A DNA stretch of 64,000 bases from Stercorarius parasiticus (GCA_013396915.1 VWZL01005124.1:15848-79847); one strand, 5' to 3'; numbered from the stretch's first letter, positions 41,181 to 52,775 are shown. Program-made: numbers and translations. The notes: a model not told the origin generated them from the sequence alone.

Positions 41181-42085
41181 GGCTCGGTTCAATCCCGAGC
41201 TGCTCAGACGTGTGTGCAGATGGTTTTGGGAGGATCACTCTTTGGCAAGCCAGTGCCACCATCGTGCTGGAGCATCTCATGCCTCCCTCAGGCTCTAGGA
41301 GCACGGGGGGGGCTGTTTGCCCCAGGGAATCCCCCATGCTTGCTCTGTGGCCAGAGCTGGGCTCGCCAAGTGTCTCCCTTGCCAGTATTTCTCACCGGGG
41401 AAGGTCTGACCCAGATGGAAAGGAGCTGCCGGGACAGAGGAGGGTGCCGTCTCCTGGGCAAAGTGCCCTGTGCCTGAGCCAGGGAGACACAGGCTGGAGC
41501 AGCTGCCTAGCACAGGCTGGAGCTGGTGTCACACTGGCCTCTCGGCCCCCAGGATGCCAGGTAGGGGCTTTTGCAATTTGGACCTGCATTCACACCTCAA
41601 CCAGACACCTATTTTTGTTGTCACTAACTGGTGTGCACAGCAGAGCCAGACAGGCTCTTCCCCCCCTGGTCCATATGGCTCAGAGCATCCCTGTTCTCCC
41701 CCAAATCATCCATCCTTCCCACCCCTTGACTGTGCTACATCCAGGCATCATCTGCGAGGTGAACGGGTCTGTACACAGTCTCCTTCACTTCCCAACAAGA
41801 GACCTGATGCTACCGGACTGGGAACACGCCCACGCAACACCTTGCAGCCCTCAGCCCCGGCTCCCAGAGGGACAGATATCCTGTGGATGGACAGCAGGAC
41901 CTACGGTTTCTCCACTGTTCCTCTCCACTGCAACCCAGGGCTGGAGCCAGTCAGAGCCAAGGCCAAGGGTTGCCGGACTCCGAAGCCTCCCCATGTCTCT
42001 GCAAAGTAGGGCTGTGCCGTTGGCTGAGACACCTTGGGGATGGAGGCAGGGGGATGCACCTCATGGTAACTGGGAGGTGCAGGGA
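41181..42085. other. unique sequence
   Basis: A 313-codon plus-strand frame at 41165-42106 is the longest frame outside a tandem array. Its translation is low in recognisable structure, begins inside the AT-rich island, is opposed by minus-strand frames and matches nothing I know. I do not call it a gene. Confidence 0.4.
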
Positions 42086-42260
42086 ATGGGACCATTGTTG
42101 AGATAGAAATGGTAAATCCATTAATCTTTAGAAATACAATTCACTGTGCAAAACATAAAAGGAAAAGAGACACCTCATTTGTTATCAGGTGCATTGTGAG
42201 AGTCAGGTTCTTTAATTATCTCACCAAATTCTACAGCCCATTCATCAAGTTGCCACCACC
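42086..42260. promoter_or_regulatory. low-GC island
   Basis: GGTAAATCCATTAATCTTTAG, GAAATACAATTC and TTCTTTAATTATCTCACC. Candidate element by composition. Confidence 0.3.
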
Positions 42261-42916
42261 AACCTGCTGAGATTACCACCCACAGACCATCTGGGGAGCT
42301 GTGAGGGGAGCCGAGGTGCTGCCAGCCCCCGGGCACACATGCAGGCTGCAGCACAGGCAAGCGTGCTGCTGGGGCTGCTCCTCGCCCTCTGGACCCCACC
42401 TCAGGACAGTGACCAGTGGGCTGCGGTGGTAGAGCAGCCCCTCTCCCTGCCCAAGAATTCAGCTCCCCAGAAGCACTGGGAAACCCAGCACTGCCCAGCA
42501 TGTTGTCCCCTACATGGAGCGGGGAGAGATGACAACCAGTCCAGGGACATGGCAGCATCCCCAGGGTAGAGGCCAGAGAGTGGGGAGGTAGGTTGTTGGG
42601 AGTGATGTCCTATGCTCCAGGGTCTTAGTAATTGTTGCGGGCTGAGGGAATTGTTTCCCAGCCTGGGGCAGAGCCTGCCAGTTGCTCGGGCTGGCGCAGC
42701 TGCAAGTCTCTTACAGCTCCTGGTGCTTGGGTTTGGCTTTATCCAAGCTATGGCTGAAGCTTCACCTCCTTCCTTCCTGGGTCCTGGAGTCCAGCAGCTC
42801 TCTGTTGGAGTGTCAGCCCCAAGCCTGCACCAGTGAGGTCCTCTCCAATGTGCCAGCAGTCGCCTGGGTGTGCATATAGGAGCATCACAAAGGCAGATGG
42901 GGCATATATTGCTTTG
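42261..42916. other. unique sequence
   Basis: Single-copy DNA up to a CR1 copy. Nothing is recognised. Confidence 0.38.
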
Positions 42917-42917
42917 T

Positions 42918-43057
42918 TGAGTTGCCATCCCTGGAGGTGTTTAAAAGATGTGTAGATATGGTGCTGAGGGACATGGTTTTCCAGGGCTAGGGTAAAAGTT
43001 CGACTTGATGATCTTAAAGGTGTCTTCCAACCATAAGAATTCTATGATTCTATGATC
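42918..43057 (+). mobile_element. CR1 LINE, 5'-truncated, 3' end (different subfamily)
   Basis: CCATCCCTGGAGGTGTTTAA, TGCTGAGGGACATGGTTTTC, CGACTTGATGATCTTAAAGG, CTTCCAACCATAAGAATTC and the ATTCTATGATTCTATGAT tail. The GAGGGACATGGTTT form marks a CR1 subfamily distinct from the copies at 26380 and 50388. Confidence 0.93.
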
Positions 43058-44439
43058 TTGGCTGATGTCCTTGGGAGGTCCCTTCTGGGATGCTCTGGTG
43101 GCTTGGAGCTGTCTGCTGCGGGGATGGAGGGGCCTACAAGAGGGGGAAGGATGAGTCCAGTCCCCATCCTTAGTTGTCTATTACATCTGCCACATTGGGT
43201 GGAAATGCCCGAAAGAAGAGGCCATGTCAGGGCTCTGCAACGGAGACAGCCCCAGATCCTGTCTCGGCTGGGCCGGGGAATGGGGCTTTGACTGCAAATA
43301 CACACCCTGCACAGCAAGGCTTGCAGGCTCCCAGGTTTTGGGGAGGCATTGGTTTGCTCTGGCACAGCTGCATCCAGACTGACTCAGCATCCCCTGCTAT
43401 GGGCACAGTGCTGGCAGGCTTGGGCAAGACTTCTGTGCCTCTTAGCTCCTGTTGTCCATGCTGGCAGGAGGCTGCTCAAACAGAGGGTGAGGGCTCCTGC
43501 CCAGCCTGGAAAGCCACCAGTGGGTGGTGGTGGGGATGCTGGTGGGGTGGACACAGAGAAGCAGAGGATGATTACAGCAGCAAGCGCATGAGCAAGGAAG
43601 ATAGAAAGGAAAGGGACCTGAGATGCTGAGAGATTGGAGACCTCTCCAGGATACAGCACCTGATATCAAAAGCAGAGTTTTTGTGGTTTTTACAGGAGCA
43701 GAAAGAGCTGGATGCCCATAGAAGATGCTTGCCTGGATAGATTCTCCATTTGAATAAAGCCAGAATGGCAAGAGGTGGCTGCATCCCACCTTGCTCCTGG
43801 ACCCCTGCTCTGAGCCCAGCCCCAGGTGTGTGGGTGCAGTGTGGGGTGGGCAGCGCTGCGCCCCACTCTCCCTGAGCAGGACTGCTCCTCCTCCACCCTC
43901 TGCTATTGCGCTCCAGAAACTCTGGGGACCAGGGAGCACCCTAGCTCCTGGCAGCTGACGATGGAGCCGAGGGAGCTGGTCTGGGAGTTCCCAGGGCACA
44001 CCAGTCCCATGGGGGGCTGGACCAGGTTCCTGGGCCCCCGCCAACTTCCCCCAAACCTCCTGGGAGGAAAACTGGTTCCGGCCCATCTGGAGTCCAGATT
44101 GGCTCCGGTGAGTAATAAGGGAGTGGGAGGGAAGGCAGACATCTCCTTGCTCTCCCCAGCAGCATGGAGGAGAGAACAGACTATCCTGGGAGCGCAGATG
44201 CCGTGGCATGGCACGATGTGTGGAGTACGCTTAACCCTGCCGTGGCCAGGACGAGCAGGGGAGAGGTGGCCGTGATGGCCAGACCTCAGCCTTCATCTCC
44301 CATCACTTTTCCATGAGGGCAGTGAGGAGACCTCCCACCCTGGGCACCCCAGGAGAGGCCATGGTGGTGGCCACCAGGCACAGTGAAGGATCCCCTGGGC
44401 CAGGCAACCTCCCATGCCCGCAGCCCGTGGACTGTGGCT
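43058..44439. other. unique sequence, no gene recognised
   Basis: Balanced single-copy DNA. Minus-strand frame 43442-44209 (255 codons) has no domain I recognise and overlaps plus-strand frames. Confidence 0.4.
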
Positions 44440-44665
44440 TTTGCAGTTGCTTTTTAGCTCAAGCTGTGTCTGGGGACAAGAGAGGTAAAAAGCATTGCGG
44501 ATGCCCTCAGCAAACACTTCCTTTAGTGTGAAATCTCGAGCAGAAGCAGCCTCACAAAGGCCACGAGCAGCCAGCACAGGGAGAGATGTTTAGGCAGCGC
44601 TGTCACTGAAATCACCTCCTTTTTCCCCAAGGTGCCAAGCGAGTTTATTTTAAGGCCTGACAGAA
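44440..44665. promoter_or_regulatory. possible conserved element
   Basis: GGTAAAAAGCATTGCGG, GAAATCTCGAGCAG, GCGCTGTCACTGAAATC and GCGAGTTTATTTTAAGG with scattered CpGs. Weak candidate. Confidence 0.25.
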
Positions 44666-44989
44666 AGCCAAGCTTCCCCTGGGTGCGGCAAGCATGCAGG
44701 GGCTGTGCCAGGTCCCAGCTGCACGGGGATCCCATAGCGGGAGCAGGATGTGTCCCCTTTGGGATGTCGGGGCACCTCACCCCTCCATCAGCATCGCTTG
44801 CTCCAGGGCAATGCACTCCAAATACCCTCACTGCCTCTGGGATAGAGACCCCACCAGGGCTCCAGATCTGCCACGTGGCATGTTCAACTCAAACAGGTCC
44901 TCACACGGCCCCCGGGTCTGCGATACCCCGAGCGGGATGCCCATATCCAAGCACAGTCTCCTCCGATCTGGGATGGAGAGACAGCGTGA
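44666..44989. other. unique sequence
   Basis: Nothing is recognised. Confidence 0.35.
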
Positions 44990-45310
44990 TGCAGAAGCCA
45001 AGTGTCTTTTGCTATGAATATTTGTTCTTTTCTCCTCTTCTTTTTTGGTCAAATGAAAACATTTCTGCAGGGAATGACTGTGACTGATTACATTTGTCAG
45101 GGTTTTTATCAAGCAATTGAAAGAGCTGGAGATTTTTGGAAACCAAATAAGTGAAATATTTTGGCTGGTCAAAATTGTTTCCAGTAAAAATCCTCAGAAA
45201 ATGCAGAGAGAAACCGTTGTAGAAAATTTGCAGTGCAAATTAAAATGTGTTTTTTTCCAAGGGAAAATAGCTACAGGGAAAATAAATTTCTGAGCACTGT
45301 TGCTGGAAGG
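44990..45310. promoter_or_regulatory. long AT-rich island
   Basis: About 320 bp of A/T-rich sequence with CTATGAATATTTG, GGTCAAATGAAAAC, GACTGATTACATTTG, AACCAAATAAGTG, GTAGAAAATTTGCAG and GGGAAAATAAATTTC. May be regulatory or an unrecognised decayed element; no element ends are visible. Confidence 0.33.
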
Positions 45311-46434
45311 CTGCTCCGTGCCAAAAGCATCACCCCGTGAGAGCACCCAGGGGAGCATCCATGGGTGCTCAGCCCCGGGAGAGCAATGCAAGCCCCAGGA
45401 CAGTGAGTCTTGCTCTTAGCCTCACTTAACTGGAAAAAGGCTGCACAGATTTTGCTCACATTATCCCCAAAATGTCACCTTTAGGCCACAGTGAAGGGAA
45501 GAGGATTTCAGGCTGAGCATGCTGCGTCTGACAGAAGTGGTTTCCCGTGCACGGGGACTGGTGGGGGAGCAGGCAGAAAGGATGTGGTGAAGACACCCTT
45601 GGGCTGACCCACTGCTGATGTTGTAGGAAAGCTCAGGAGATGCTCTAGAAAAGGGATTTACAGAAGTCGGGGTGCTGAAGGGATCCATCTAAAAAAGTCC
45701 TAAGAAAGTCCAAGGGGAGGGATGGGCAAGGAAGGATGCTGGCAGGGAAGGATGCCAGCAGGGAAAACATGTTCACATCCTCTCTTGCCCCTTTTTCTTA
45801 GAGACTGGAGCCCTTTCTCTAGCTGCCAGGCTTCCCCAACATATTTGTGCCCTGAAAAGGGAGAGGACAGTGCCTTCTCCAGGCAGGAGCTCTGCCAGGG
45901 CTGTCCCTAAGGCTGAAAAGCCAGAGCCTTTTACCAGAAAAAACAGAAAACTCCCTGCTCCTGAATCCCGGTGTGGTTGCTGGGGCTTCGACAGGGGCTG
46001 GTGCTCAGGGAAACCTGGCACAGTCAGGCTGGGTGGCTGTGCCGTGCCCTGGGGACCCTGTGCCACCCTGCCATGGGGCTATGACATTCCAGCTGCACCT
46101 TACCTTGGATGTCCAGAAAACATGGGGCAACTGAACCAGGGTGAAAGTATTGGGCAGAGTCAGGCTTGAGCCTGTGGGAGATGAACACAGAGCAGGAGGC
46201 AGCATGAAGGTGCTGGGGGCCAGAGTTTTCAGCCTTGCTGAGCACCTGGAGGGCTGGGGTTTGGGACCTCTGCATCCGTGCCGCATTTGCCATTGCTCCC
46301 CATGCTGTCCTGGCAGCTTGGTGCTCACGAGGAGCCTTCTCCTCTTTAAACCCGCTGCATCCCTGGCTTCATGGCACGGTATGGTCTGATCCCTGACCCC
46401 AGAGCAGGCTGAGCTCTCTGCTGAATGAGCTGAG
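45311..46434. other. unique sequence
   Basis: Single-copy DNA, with a short GGAAGGATGCTGGCAGGGAA-type duplication at 45728-45770. No gene is recognised. Confidence 0.38.
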
Positions 46435-46605
46435 CTCCCAGGTTAAAAATAGCTCATGACCATGCAAATCACTGGCTGGATGTTAATGCGGATGCAAATA
46501 GGCCCTGGCAAAGCTGGCAGAGGCGCCCTGCTGAACCATTCTTACCTTGAATTTGCAATGTACAGGATTTTCATATCTGAAGGTAATTTGTTAGGCTGGG
46601 GGGCA
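46435..46605. promoter_or_regulatory. candidate element with two perfect POU octamers
   Basis: ATGCAAAT occurs at 46462-46469 and 46492-46499, same strand, exactly 30 bp apart. GGTTAAAAATAGC precedes them and TTGAATTTGCAATG and GGTAATTTGTTAGG follow. Spacing near three helical turns puts both sites on one face of the DNA. Confidence 0.45.
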
Positions 46606-47094
46606 GAGGCTTGGAAAGCCCTAGTGCATGGACGAGGGCAGCAAGGGGCAGATCCCCCATGGATCACCGCTGTCCTGCGCTCGGCTGGTGGCTGGGGAAT
46701 CTTCCATGGGGCAAAGGGAAGGAGTCGGGTGTGAGGAGGGCTGACTACCTTTCCCAGCACTGGTTCTTGTTGGTGCTGGTGGTTGGCACTCCTGAAACTG
46801 CCAGAATGGGGATGGTTAATAACAAAGCTGTAGGTTGTGCTTCTGGGTTCCACGCTGCACATTATGCCACCATCATGGTCCTCGGGGTGATTTGACCACC
46901 CCAAAAATGCCATCGTAGAAGTGGGCGAGGCAGCTGTTTCAAGCAAGCTGGGTTCTCCCCACCCCTGAAATGCCTTGGCAGCCTGCGCCCCTGAGAAAAA
47001 GCCATTTGCCATCTCTGTTGAAAAGCTGTGCATGTCAGATATACTGCTCCTGCGGGCACAGCAATAGTCAAGAAGAGCCGGAGCACTCCATGGG
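46606..47094. other. unique sequence
   Basis: Balanced single-copy DNA. Nothing is recognised. Confidence 0.36.
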
Positions 47095-47480
47095 CAGAGA
47101 GAGTCATGTGAAAAATGCTCTTGTTCCCTCTTAAGATGCTTGGAAGCAGCCTGAGGGCTTTAGCACTGTGCCGCTTTGGTTTAAGTTTCTCTAATGAGGT
47201 TTGCCTTCTATTACTGTCAGGGAACATTTTTCATTGTTGAAGCCACTGTAAATGCAAAGCCTTAAAAATGAGTTTCCATTTCAGATCTGACAGCTCAGCT
47301 GCTAATGTAAAATAGAGAAAAACCACAGATCAGGCTGCCTTTTAGTGCAATTAGCCCTCCAAATGGAGCAATTTACATTGGCACACTTGTGTATCTTCCT
47401 GCAGAAGAAAAAAAAAAAGAACTCATTACTTAAGCTCAGACCTTTATGAACAGAAATGAGGGGAAGGGAGAAAAAAAAAA
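47095..47480. promoter_or_regulatory. large candidate conserved non-coding element
   Basis: Long low-GC block with GCATTTTTCATTG-like AT cores, GCTGCTAATGTAAAATAG, GAGAAAAACCACAG (AACCACAG at 47321-47328 is a RUNX site), GTGCAATTAGCCC and GAGCAATTTACATTGG. Ends in two short A runs (47408-47419, 47471-47480). No coding potential. Confidence 0.42.
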
Positions 47481-47984
47481 ACAACACACCAAGGACCAGA
47501 GCTCTGGGATGTGCGCTCCCGTCCTGGCGCTGCCACGCTGCTCGCTGCATGCCCATGTGCCAGCGAGCTGCCGGGTTTGTCGATGAGCACCGAGGCTGGC
47601 TTTGCACATGGTGCCTGCCATGCTCCCCGGTGTGCTTTCGCTGGTGCCTTTCCCCATGCACATGCTCTTTATGGTGCGTCCCCCTCTGTGGGCAGGGTGA
47701 GTGCGGTGGTGGGATGGTGGTCCCTGTGCCAATGCTCCGCCATCCCTCCTCCGCCAGTGGTGTTTCCACATTAGAGGCTCTCGTCAATTTTTCAGCCCCT
47801 GCAAAAGCCCACGGCGCTCTGATGCCATTGCCCTTGCTGTCACACATGAAGCAGGGGGGACCTGCAACGCGGCCACCGCAGGCCACGGTGCAGGTTGTCC
47901 CAAAACATGCTCCCGGAGGAGCTGTCATTTGCTTGTCAATACCTGCCCAGCTTGCAACCTCACTCCCCTCGCCGGCTCTGCGAC
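47481..47984. other. unique sequence
   Basis: Mixed composition, several CpGs. Frames on both strands, none recognised. Confidence 0.36.
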
Positions 47985-48275
47985 TGCATCCTTAATATCC
48001 ACCCAAGGCCACGGCCCCACGGCCCCAGCCTCTTTCAGAATAAAATAAGATTCCTACGAGGTCTCAGTGCTCTGATTCACGCATTGCTCTCGCCTCCTCC
48101 TCCTCCCCTCCCCGCTCCATCCATCCGGCTAATGAGGCCGGAGCGGCTCCGTCCAGAAGGTCTGCGTGCAATCCCTCGCCTGCCAAGGGAGAGCAGACTT
48201 TGAGACACGATCCAGCCGCAGCCAATTCCAGTGGCCCCTCTGCGCATTTATTAATACCATTTGCAAGGATGAAAT
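47985..48275. promoter_or_regulatory. candidate conserved non-coding element
   Basis: CTTAATATCCACCC, CAGAATAAAATAAG, CCGGCTAATGAGGCCGGAGCG (inverted repeat CCGGC/GCCGG) and GCGCATTTATTAATACC. Contains a C/T-rich run at 48090-48122. Retained CpGs. Confidence 0.35.
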
Positions 48276-48984
48276 CCAGCTGCCTCGGGAGGAGAAGGAA
48301 GGCAGGACTCCGGCGGGGAAGCCCATCCCCACAGCGGGCAGGGGACCGACGCCCCTTGCAGGCAGAGATGGGGACAAGCTGGAGCAGCTCAGTGATGCTG
48401 CGCGGGTGGGATGTGCCGTGGCTCCGGGCGGTGATAAATCAGCATTAGCTGAGCGGCTTAGGAGCTGCTTTGAACTTGGGGACCGCCTGGCTCACCTCAA
48501 GTGTTCTCTGCCCGCCAGCCCCACAGGGAACGGGGCTGAGCCTGGCATGCTGCAGCCCAGTATGGTCACTGAGCCTGGGACTCCAACCTTTCTTCTCCAT
48601 CTGATTGTCTGACCTCTCTTCCCAGGCATCCTGTGCCCAAATCTGTTGCTGATTGCACTCTTCCAGCCCCCAGCACAGGGTTTTGATCCATGGGTCTCCA
48701 TGCTGAGCTGGCTGGGGTTGCTGTAGCCATCCCTGCATGAGAGCAAGCTGCGGACCGTGGTAGGATCAGCCCTTCAGATCAGGAATTTCATCATCTCCTA
48801 GCATGGCTGCAATGGCCTGGGAGCTCTTCCCAAAGCCCCCATGTCCCCTTTGGCTTGTGCCTCAGAGGCTGGGGGACATGGAGGGGTGGGGGAAGGATGG
48901 GTGCTGGCTCATAAACAACGAGGAGTAACGTCAGAGGTCTACGCCATTCCCTTTGGCCGTCAAAACTGTCTCACACCCCCAAAA
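48276..48984. other. unique sequence
   Basis: Nothing is recognised. Confidence 0.36.
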
Positions 48985-49290
48985 TGATCCTGTCAGGCTG
49001 ACACCACGAACCCACGTTGACTGGCGCTGGTTCTGCCACCTTCCTCTGGCTCCTCTGTAACCAAGCCCTGTACAAGCCGCTCTGTGGCACTGCCCGGGTT
49101 GGATGTCAGGCCGACCTTTTCAAACACCAGCATGACACCAGTCTGCCTCCACTCACCTGAAACCTCCCCGCTACTCATCCACTCACGGAGCAGCGTGGCA
49201 TGGCAAGACTCCACAGCCAACTCTTTCCAACCTCCCTGCTCCATATCTTCTACCTCTGTCACCCCCTGCCAGCAGAAAGTGCCTACTCAT
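48985..49290 (-). mobile_element. old CR1-type LINE fragment, start of RT domain
   Basis: Read on the minus strand, a frame carries Lys-Glu-Leu-Ala, then Ser-Gly-Glu-Val-Ser-Gly-Glu-Trp-Arg, then Val-Phe-Glu-Lys and Asn-Pro-Gly. This follows the CR1 order Arg-Glu-Leu-Ala ... Gly-Glu-Val-Pro-Glu-Asp-Trp ... Pro-Ile-Phe-Lys-Lys-Gly ... Asp-Pro-Gly-Asn-Tyr. The catalytic region is missing. Divergence is high, so the copy is ancient. Confidence 0.62.
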
Positions 49291-50386
49291 GTCACCCAGG
49301 GCACTCTGAGCCCCCCCAGATGAATCCCACACCCCAGCGCTGTGGCTGATGCTGGACGCGCGGGATGCTGCAGGTGTCCAAAAGCCGCTTCCCATTGTCT
49401 CCCATGGTTGTTTTGTTCACTTCGCAAGGTTGGAAATGATCGGCTTCCCGTCCCTTCGATTGCTGTGTATTGCTGCTTTCATTCTCTACAGCTGGTTTCA
49501 CTTTTGTCTAACGCCACCCACTTTTCTTAACAGGCCTCTACTCTCCTGATTGAGGGATTGTCTCTTTGGGTAGCTGGTAAAGTATTCTTCACAGCTCAGA
49601 ATTATGATTCAAATTTTTCAGATTAAATGTGCTCTTCCAGCTGATTCAGCTCATAATTGTTTTCAGCTTTGTGGAACTGGTCCGCTCAATGCCGCAGGCA
49701 TGTTCAGCATGGGGTGGTGGTGGGGGTCGATTTGAGCCACACTGTGGTTGCTTGCACCTAAGCAACCACTGCTTTTTCGCTCAGAGATCGATTCCTCTTT
49801 ATCTGCCAAGATTGGCCTGATACAGGCTTCCTTATGCTGCATGAAACTTTTTTTTATTGAGGATATTGATTTATGAATCCGCTGCCCCTTTGGATACCAG
49901 CAAGTGTGAGATGCTTGCAGGACACTAGATTCTAAGTACTCTCACTCTGTCCCCTACTGTTCAAAAAGTGTCTAAGGAGTGGGTTGTTCATCTCCCAGTG
50001 CACCCACCTTCATCCACTGGGTGCAGATGGGTGCTCTGCTCGCTGCATTTTGGTATGGGCCAGCCGGCCAAAAGCAGGGGGAGAGGAAAGGTGCATCACC
50101 CAGCTGGGACTGGGTGTAGGCTGGCGGCGGTCCCATGGCATGGCCCATGCCCTAGGGGAACAGTGCTTCTGCCTGCACCCTTGAGTCCTGGGAAGGTTGG
50201 TCCCAGGAGGCTTGACCAACCCTGGGGGCTTTCGGCCATGGGATGGTGTGGGTCCGTCCTGCAGTGCTGATGGTATCTGGCAGGTAGGATGGCCCCAAAA
50301 CCAAGGGAGAGGGACCTGGCAGCTGGTATCACCTCCTGAACCCAGTGTCTGAGGGTTGCGCCTGCACAGCTGTTCCCCACCGGGCA
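49291..50386. other. T-rich sequence, possibly an unrecognised old repeat, then unique DNA
   Basis: 49390-49910 is T-rich on the plus strand with even, low-CpG composition (GGTTGTTTTGTTCACTTCGC, CATAATTGTTTTCAGC, TTTTTTTTATTGAGG). It differs in texture from the candidate enhancers and adjoins an old LINE fragment, so it may be further LINE or other repeat residue. 49950-50386 is ordinary single-copy DNA. Confidence 0.3.
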
Positions 50387-50387
50387 T

Positions 50388-50780
50388 TTAGAATCACAGA
50401 ATGGTTTGGGTTGGAAGGGATCTTAAAGCCCATCCAGTCCCACCCTGTGCCCTGGGCAGGGACACCTCCCACCAGACCAGGTTGCTCCAGGCCCCATCCA
50501 ACCTGGCCTTGAACCCCTCCAGGGATGGGGCAGCCACAGCTTCTCTGGGCAACCTGGGCCAGGGGCTCACCACCCTCAGAGTTAAAAATTTCTTCATAAT
50601 ATCTCATCTACATCTTCCCTCTTCCAGTTTAAAACCATTCCCCCTTGTCCTATGGCTCCCCTCCCTGATCCAGAGTCCCTTCCCAGCTTTCCTGAAGCCC
50701 CTTTAGTGACTGGAAGGGGCTCCAAGGTCTCCCCGGAGCCTTCTCTTCTCCAGGCTGAACACCCCCAGCTCTCTCAATCG
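50388..50780 (-). mobile_element. CR1 LINE, 5'-truncated, about 390 bp
   Basis: Antisense CR1. It begins AATCACAGAATGGTTTGGG and runs through GGAAGGGATCTTAAAGCCC, CCAGACCAGGTTGCTCCAGG, CTTGAACCCCTCCAGGGATG, AGCCACAGCTTCTCTGGGC, AATTTCTTCATAATATCTC and CAGTTTAAAACCATTCCCCC, to CTCTTCTCCAGGCTGAAC. Longest and least diverged CR1 in the window. Only a single GAATCACAGAAT tail unit is kept. Confidence 0.96.
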
Positions 50781-51099
50781 GACATTTGAAAGTGTCTAGG
50801 TGGTGTTGCAGCTGGCAGTGGCTGCTTCTCCTGAGCCTGATGTTTTATTAATGCCCAGAGGTGCTGGCAATGGGCACTTGTGTCTGTGCATCCATATGGG
50901 AGCTGCTGTCCCTACACCAGGTGAGCTAAGCAGGAGCAGGCATCACCTCTCCTTGCCCTGGGGACCGTGGCACTGGCTTGTCTGCCCCGTGGGTCAGCAC
51001 CGAGGGCTGCACAGTCCCCGGGCGCCTGGGAATAGGGACTACCTCACACCGCACCGCTGTCCTCTCTGGTCCAAGCACCAAGCAGGTCATTGCTTTCTC
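50781..51099. other. unique sequence
   Basis: Nothing is recognised. Confidence 0.35.
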
Positions 51100-51127
51100 C
51101 CATCCCATCCCATCCCATCCCATCCCA
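51100..51127. repeat. CCCAT pentanucleotide microsatellite
   Basis: 5.6 uninterrupted copies of CCCAT. Confidence 0.9.
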
Positions 51128-52344
51128 GGGCACTTGTGCCTTGGTGGACCCCAGCACTGAGCCCCCACCCAGGTCTGGAAATGGCCTGGAGGATGCCATG
51201 TGGCTCCATCAGTGGGAAGCTCAGCCTGTCCTGCCAATGCCCAGAGCTCCCAGCCCTGGTATGTGCTGATCTAGGAGAGTTACCTAGTTTTGACCCAATA
51301 TGGCATATCTGGCACCAGCCCCAGGACCATGTCCCCAGGACAAGGACCAGACACACACCATGCCATCACATGAGAACAGGGCACTCACTCTATCCGTGCA
51401 CTCACAGTCACTCACTTGGGATCATGCTGGGAGTCCTGTTTTCCCAGTCCTCACTCTAGAGGCTCCAGAAAAGCTGTTCACTGGTGTGATACATCCACGT
51501 GTGCACCGGATCTGGATGAAACCAGCACACAGACTTGCTCCAGCTCTGCCCAGGTAGGCTTTACAGCTCCTTGAGGCTCCTCAGCCGAGAGGGATTTAGC
51601 TGCCAGCAGGTCCCATTTGGCATTTGGGTCAGCATCCCCTGTCCGCTGGTTACCTGCTCTGGATCAGACCCAGCACTGAGAGCTGACTGGCTTTGCTTTC
51701 CCAGCACTGATGCTTCTCTGAAGCCGTACTCACCTTCCTCCAGCCCCATGAGCTTCCTGATGCCTGTGGTTACTGTCGGATCCCCACTGTACCCTTTTCA
51801 GCTTGTTTTTTTTTCCCTTTCCTTTTTCAAATCCACCCCTGTCCTCCCCAGGCTGAAGTGCTCCACATGCTGCCTTTATTTGCCTTGGCCCTTGGCTCCT
51901 CCGGTCAGCGCTGCCCCGTGCCATGGGCATGGCCTGAAAACCCTGCTGGGCATTCAGCATCCCACCGGGAGCCATCCCTTTCCCAAAAAGGTGGGGTGCA
52001 GGGGCTGAGGAGGGCAGGCTGGCGGGCAGCACAGGGTGGCACCATGTGTGCACGCGTGTCCTTGTGTGACAGGGTTGGAGCAGTTCCGGAAAGTGCTTCC
52101 CGTGCCTTTTCTGTTATTTATGAGGGCTCCTCCAGCAGCACTGCACTCCTGCCCAGGAGGGCACTGGAAATGGGATGAGGCACAAGGCTTAACCCCTGGC
52201 GTGTCCCCACTGGCAGGGCTGGGGCAGGGTGGAGGGCATGAGGATGGGTGATGGGGCAGGGGGCTCGGCGGGGCGGACCTAACCCCCCTGTGCCTTCACA
52301 CAGAGCTGGCTGAGGACAGATCTGTTCCTCTTCTGGCACCAAAC
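51128..52344. other. unique sequence
   Basis: Balanced single-copy DNA. T run at 51807-51815, GTTATTTATGAGGG at 52110. Frames to 219 codons are opposed on the other strand. No gene is recognised. Confidence 0.38.
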
Positions 52345-52560
52345 CTGAGAATACGGAGCTAAAACCAATTCCATGTACAAGGCAATGGGTGGCTGCATTT
52401 TTCATGAGCCAGATGACTGCAAACAAAACAAGTCTTTTCCAAAAGGGGTGATAGCCGGGCCTGTGTTTGGCTGCCGCCACCGGTCACGGTCGCTAAGCAA
52501 ATGAGTGAGGAGCAGATTTGACAGGCCATCATGTTCCCACGATCCACTGACAGGATCCGT
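52345..52560. promoter_or_regulatory. candidate conserved non-coding element
   Basis: GAATACGGAGCTAAAACC, GCATTTTTCATGAGCC, GCAAACAAAACAAG (FOX-like), CACCGGTCACGGTCGC and GCTAAGCAAATGAG. Retained CpGs beside AT cores. Confidence 0.35.
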
Positions 52561-52775
52561 CCTTGCTCCCCAGCCTCCAGCCAGCTTTTCACACCGGTAG
52601 CCGGCAGCGGCGGCCACGCTGGGCTCCCTGGGGATGCGGTGAAGCCACTGACACCGGCGCACACGTGAATGACACATCCCTCCGCTTGACACCCTCCTTG
52701 CCTCGCCGCCCAGTCCCTGCAAACCAGCTCCAGCGGCAGTCTGGGCTGCCCCATGGGAAGAGCTGTGTTACTTGT
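52561..52775. other. GC-rich spacer
   Basis: CpG-containing spacer with TAGCCGGCAGCGGCGGCC. Nothing is recognised. Confidence 0.35.

Noticed and set aside
41165..42106. 313-codon frame outside an array, considered as a gene
   Set aside because: It begins inside an AT-rich candidate element, has no domain I recognise, and is opposed by minus-strand frames. GC-rich DNA gives such frames by chance.
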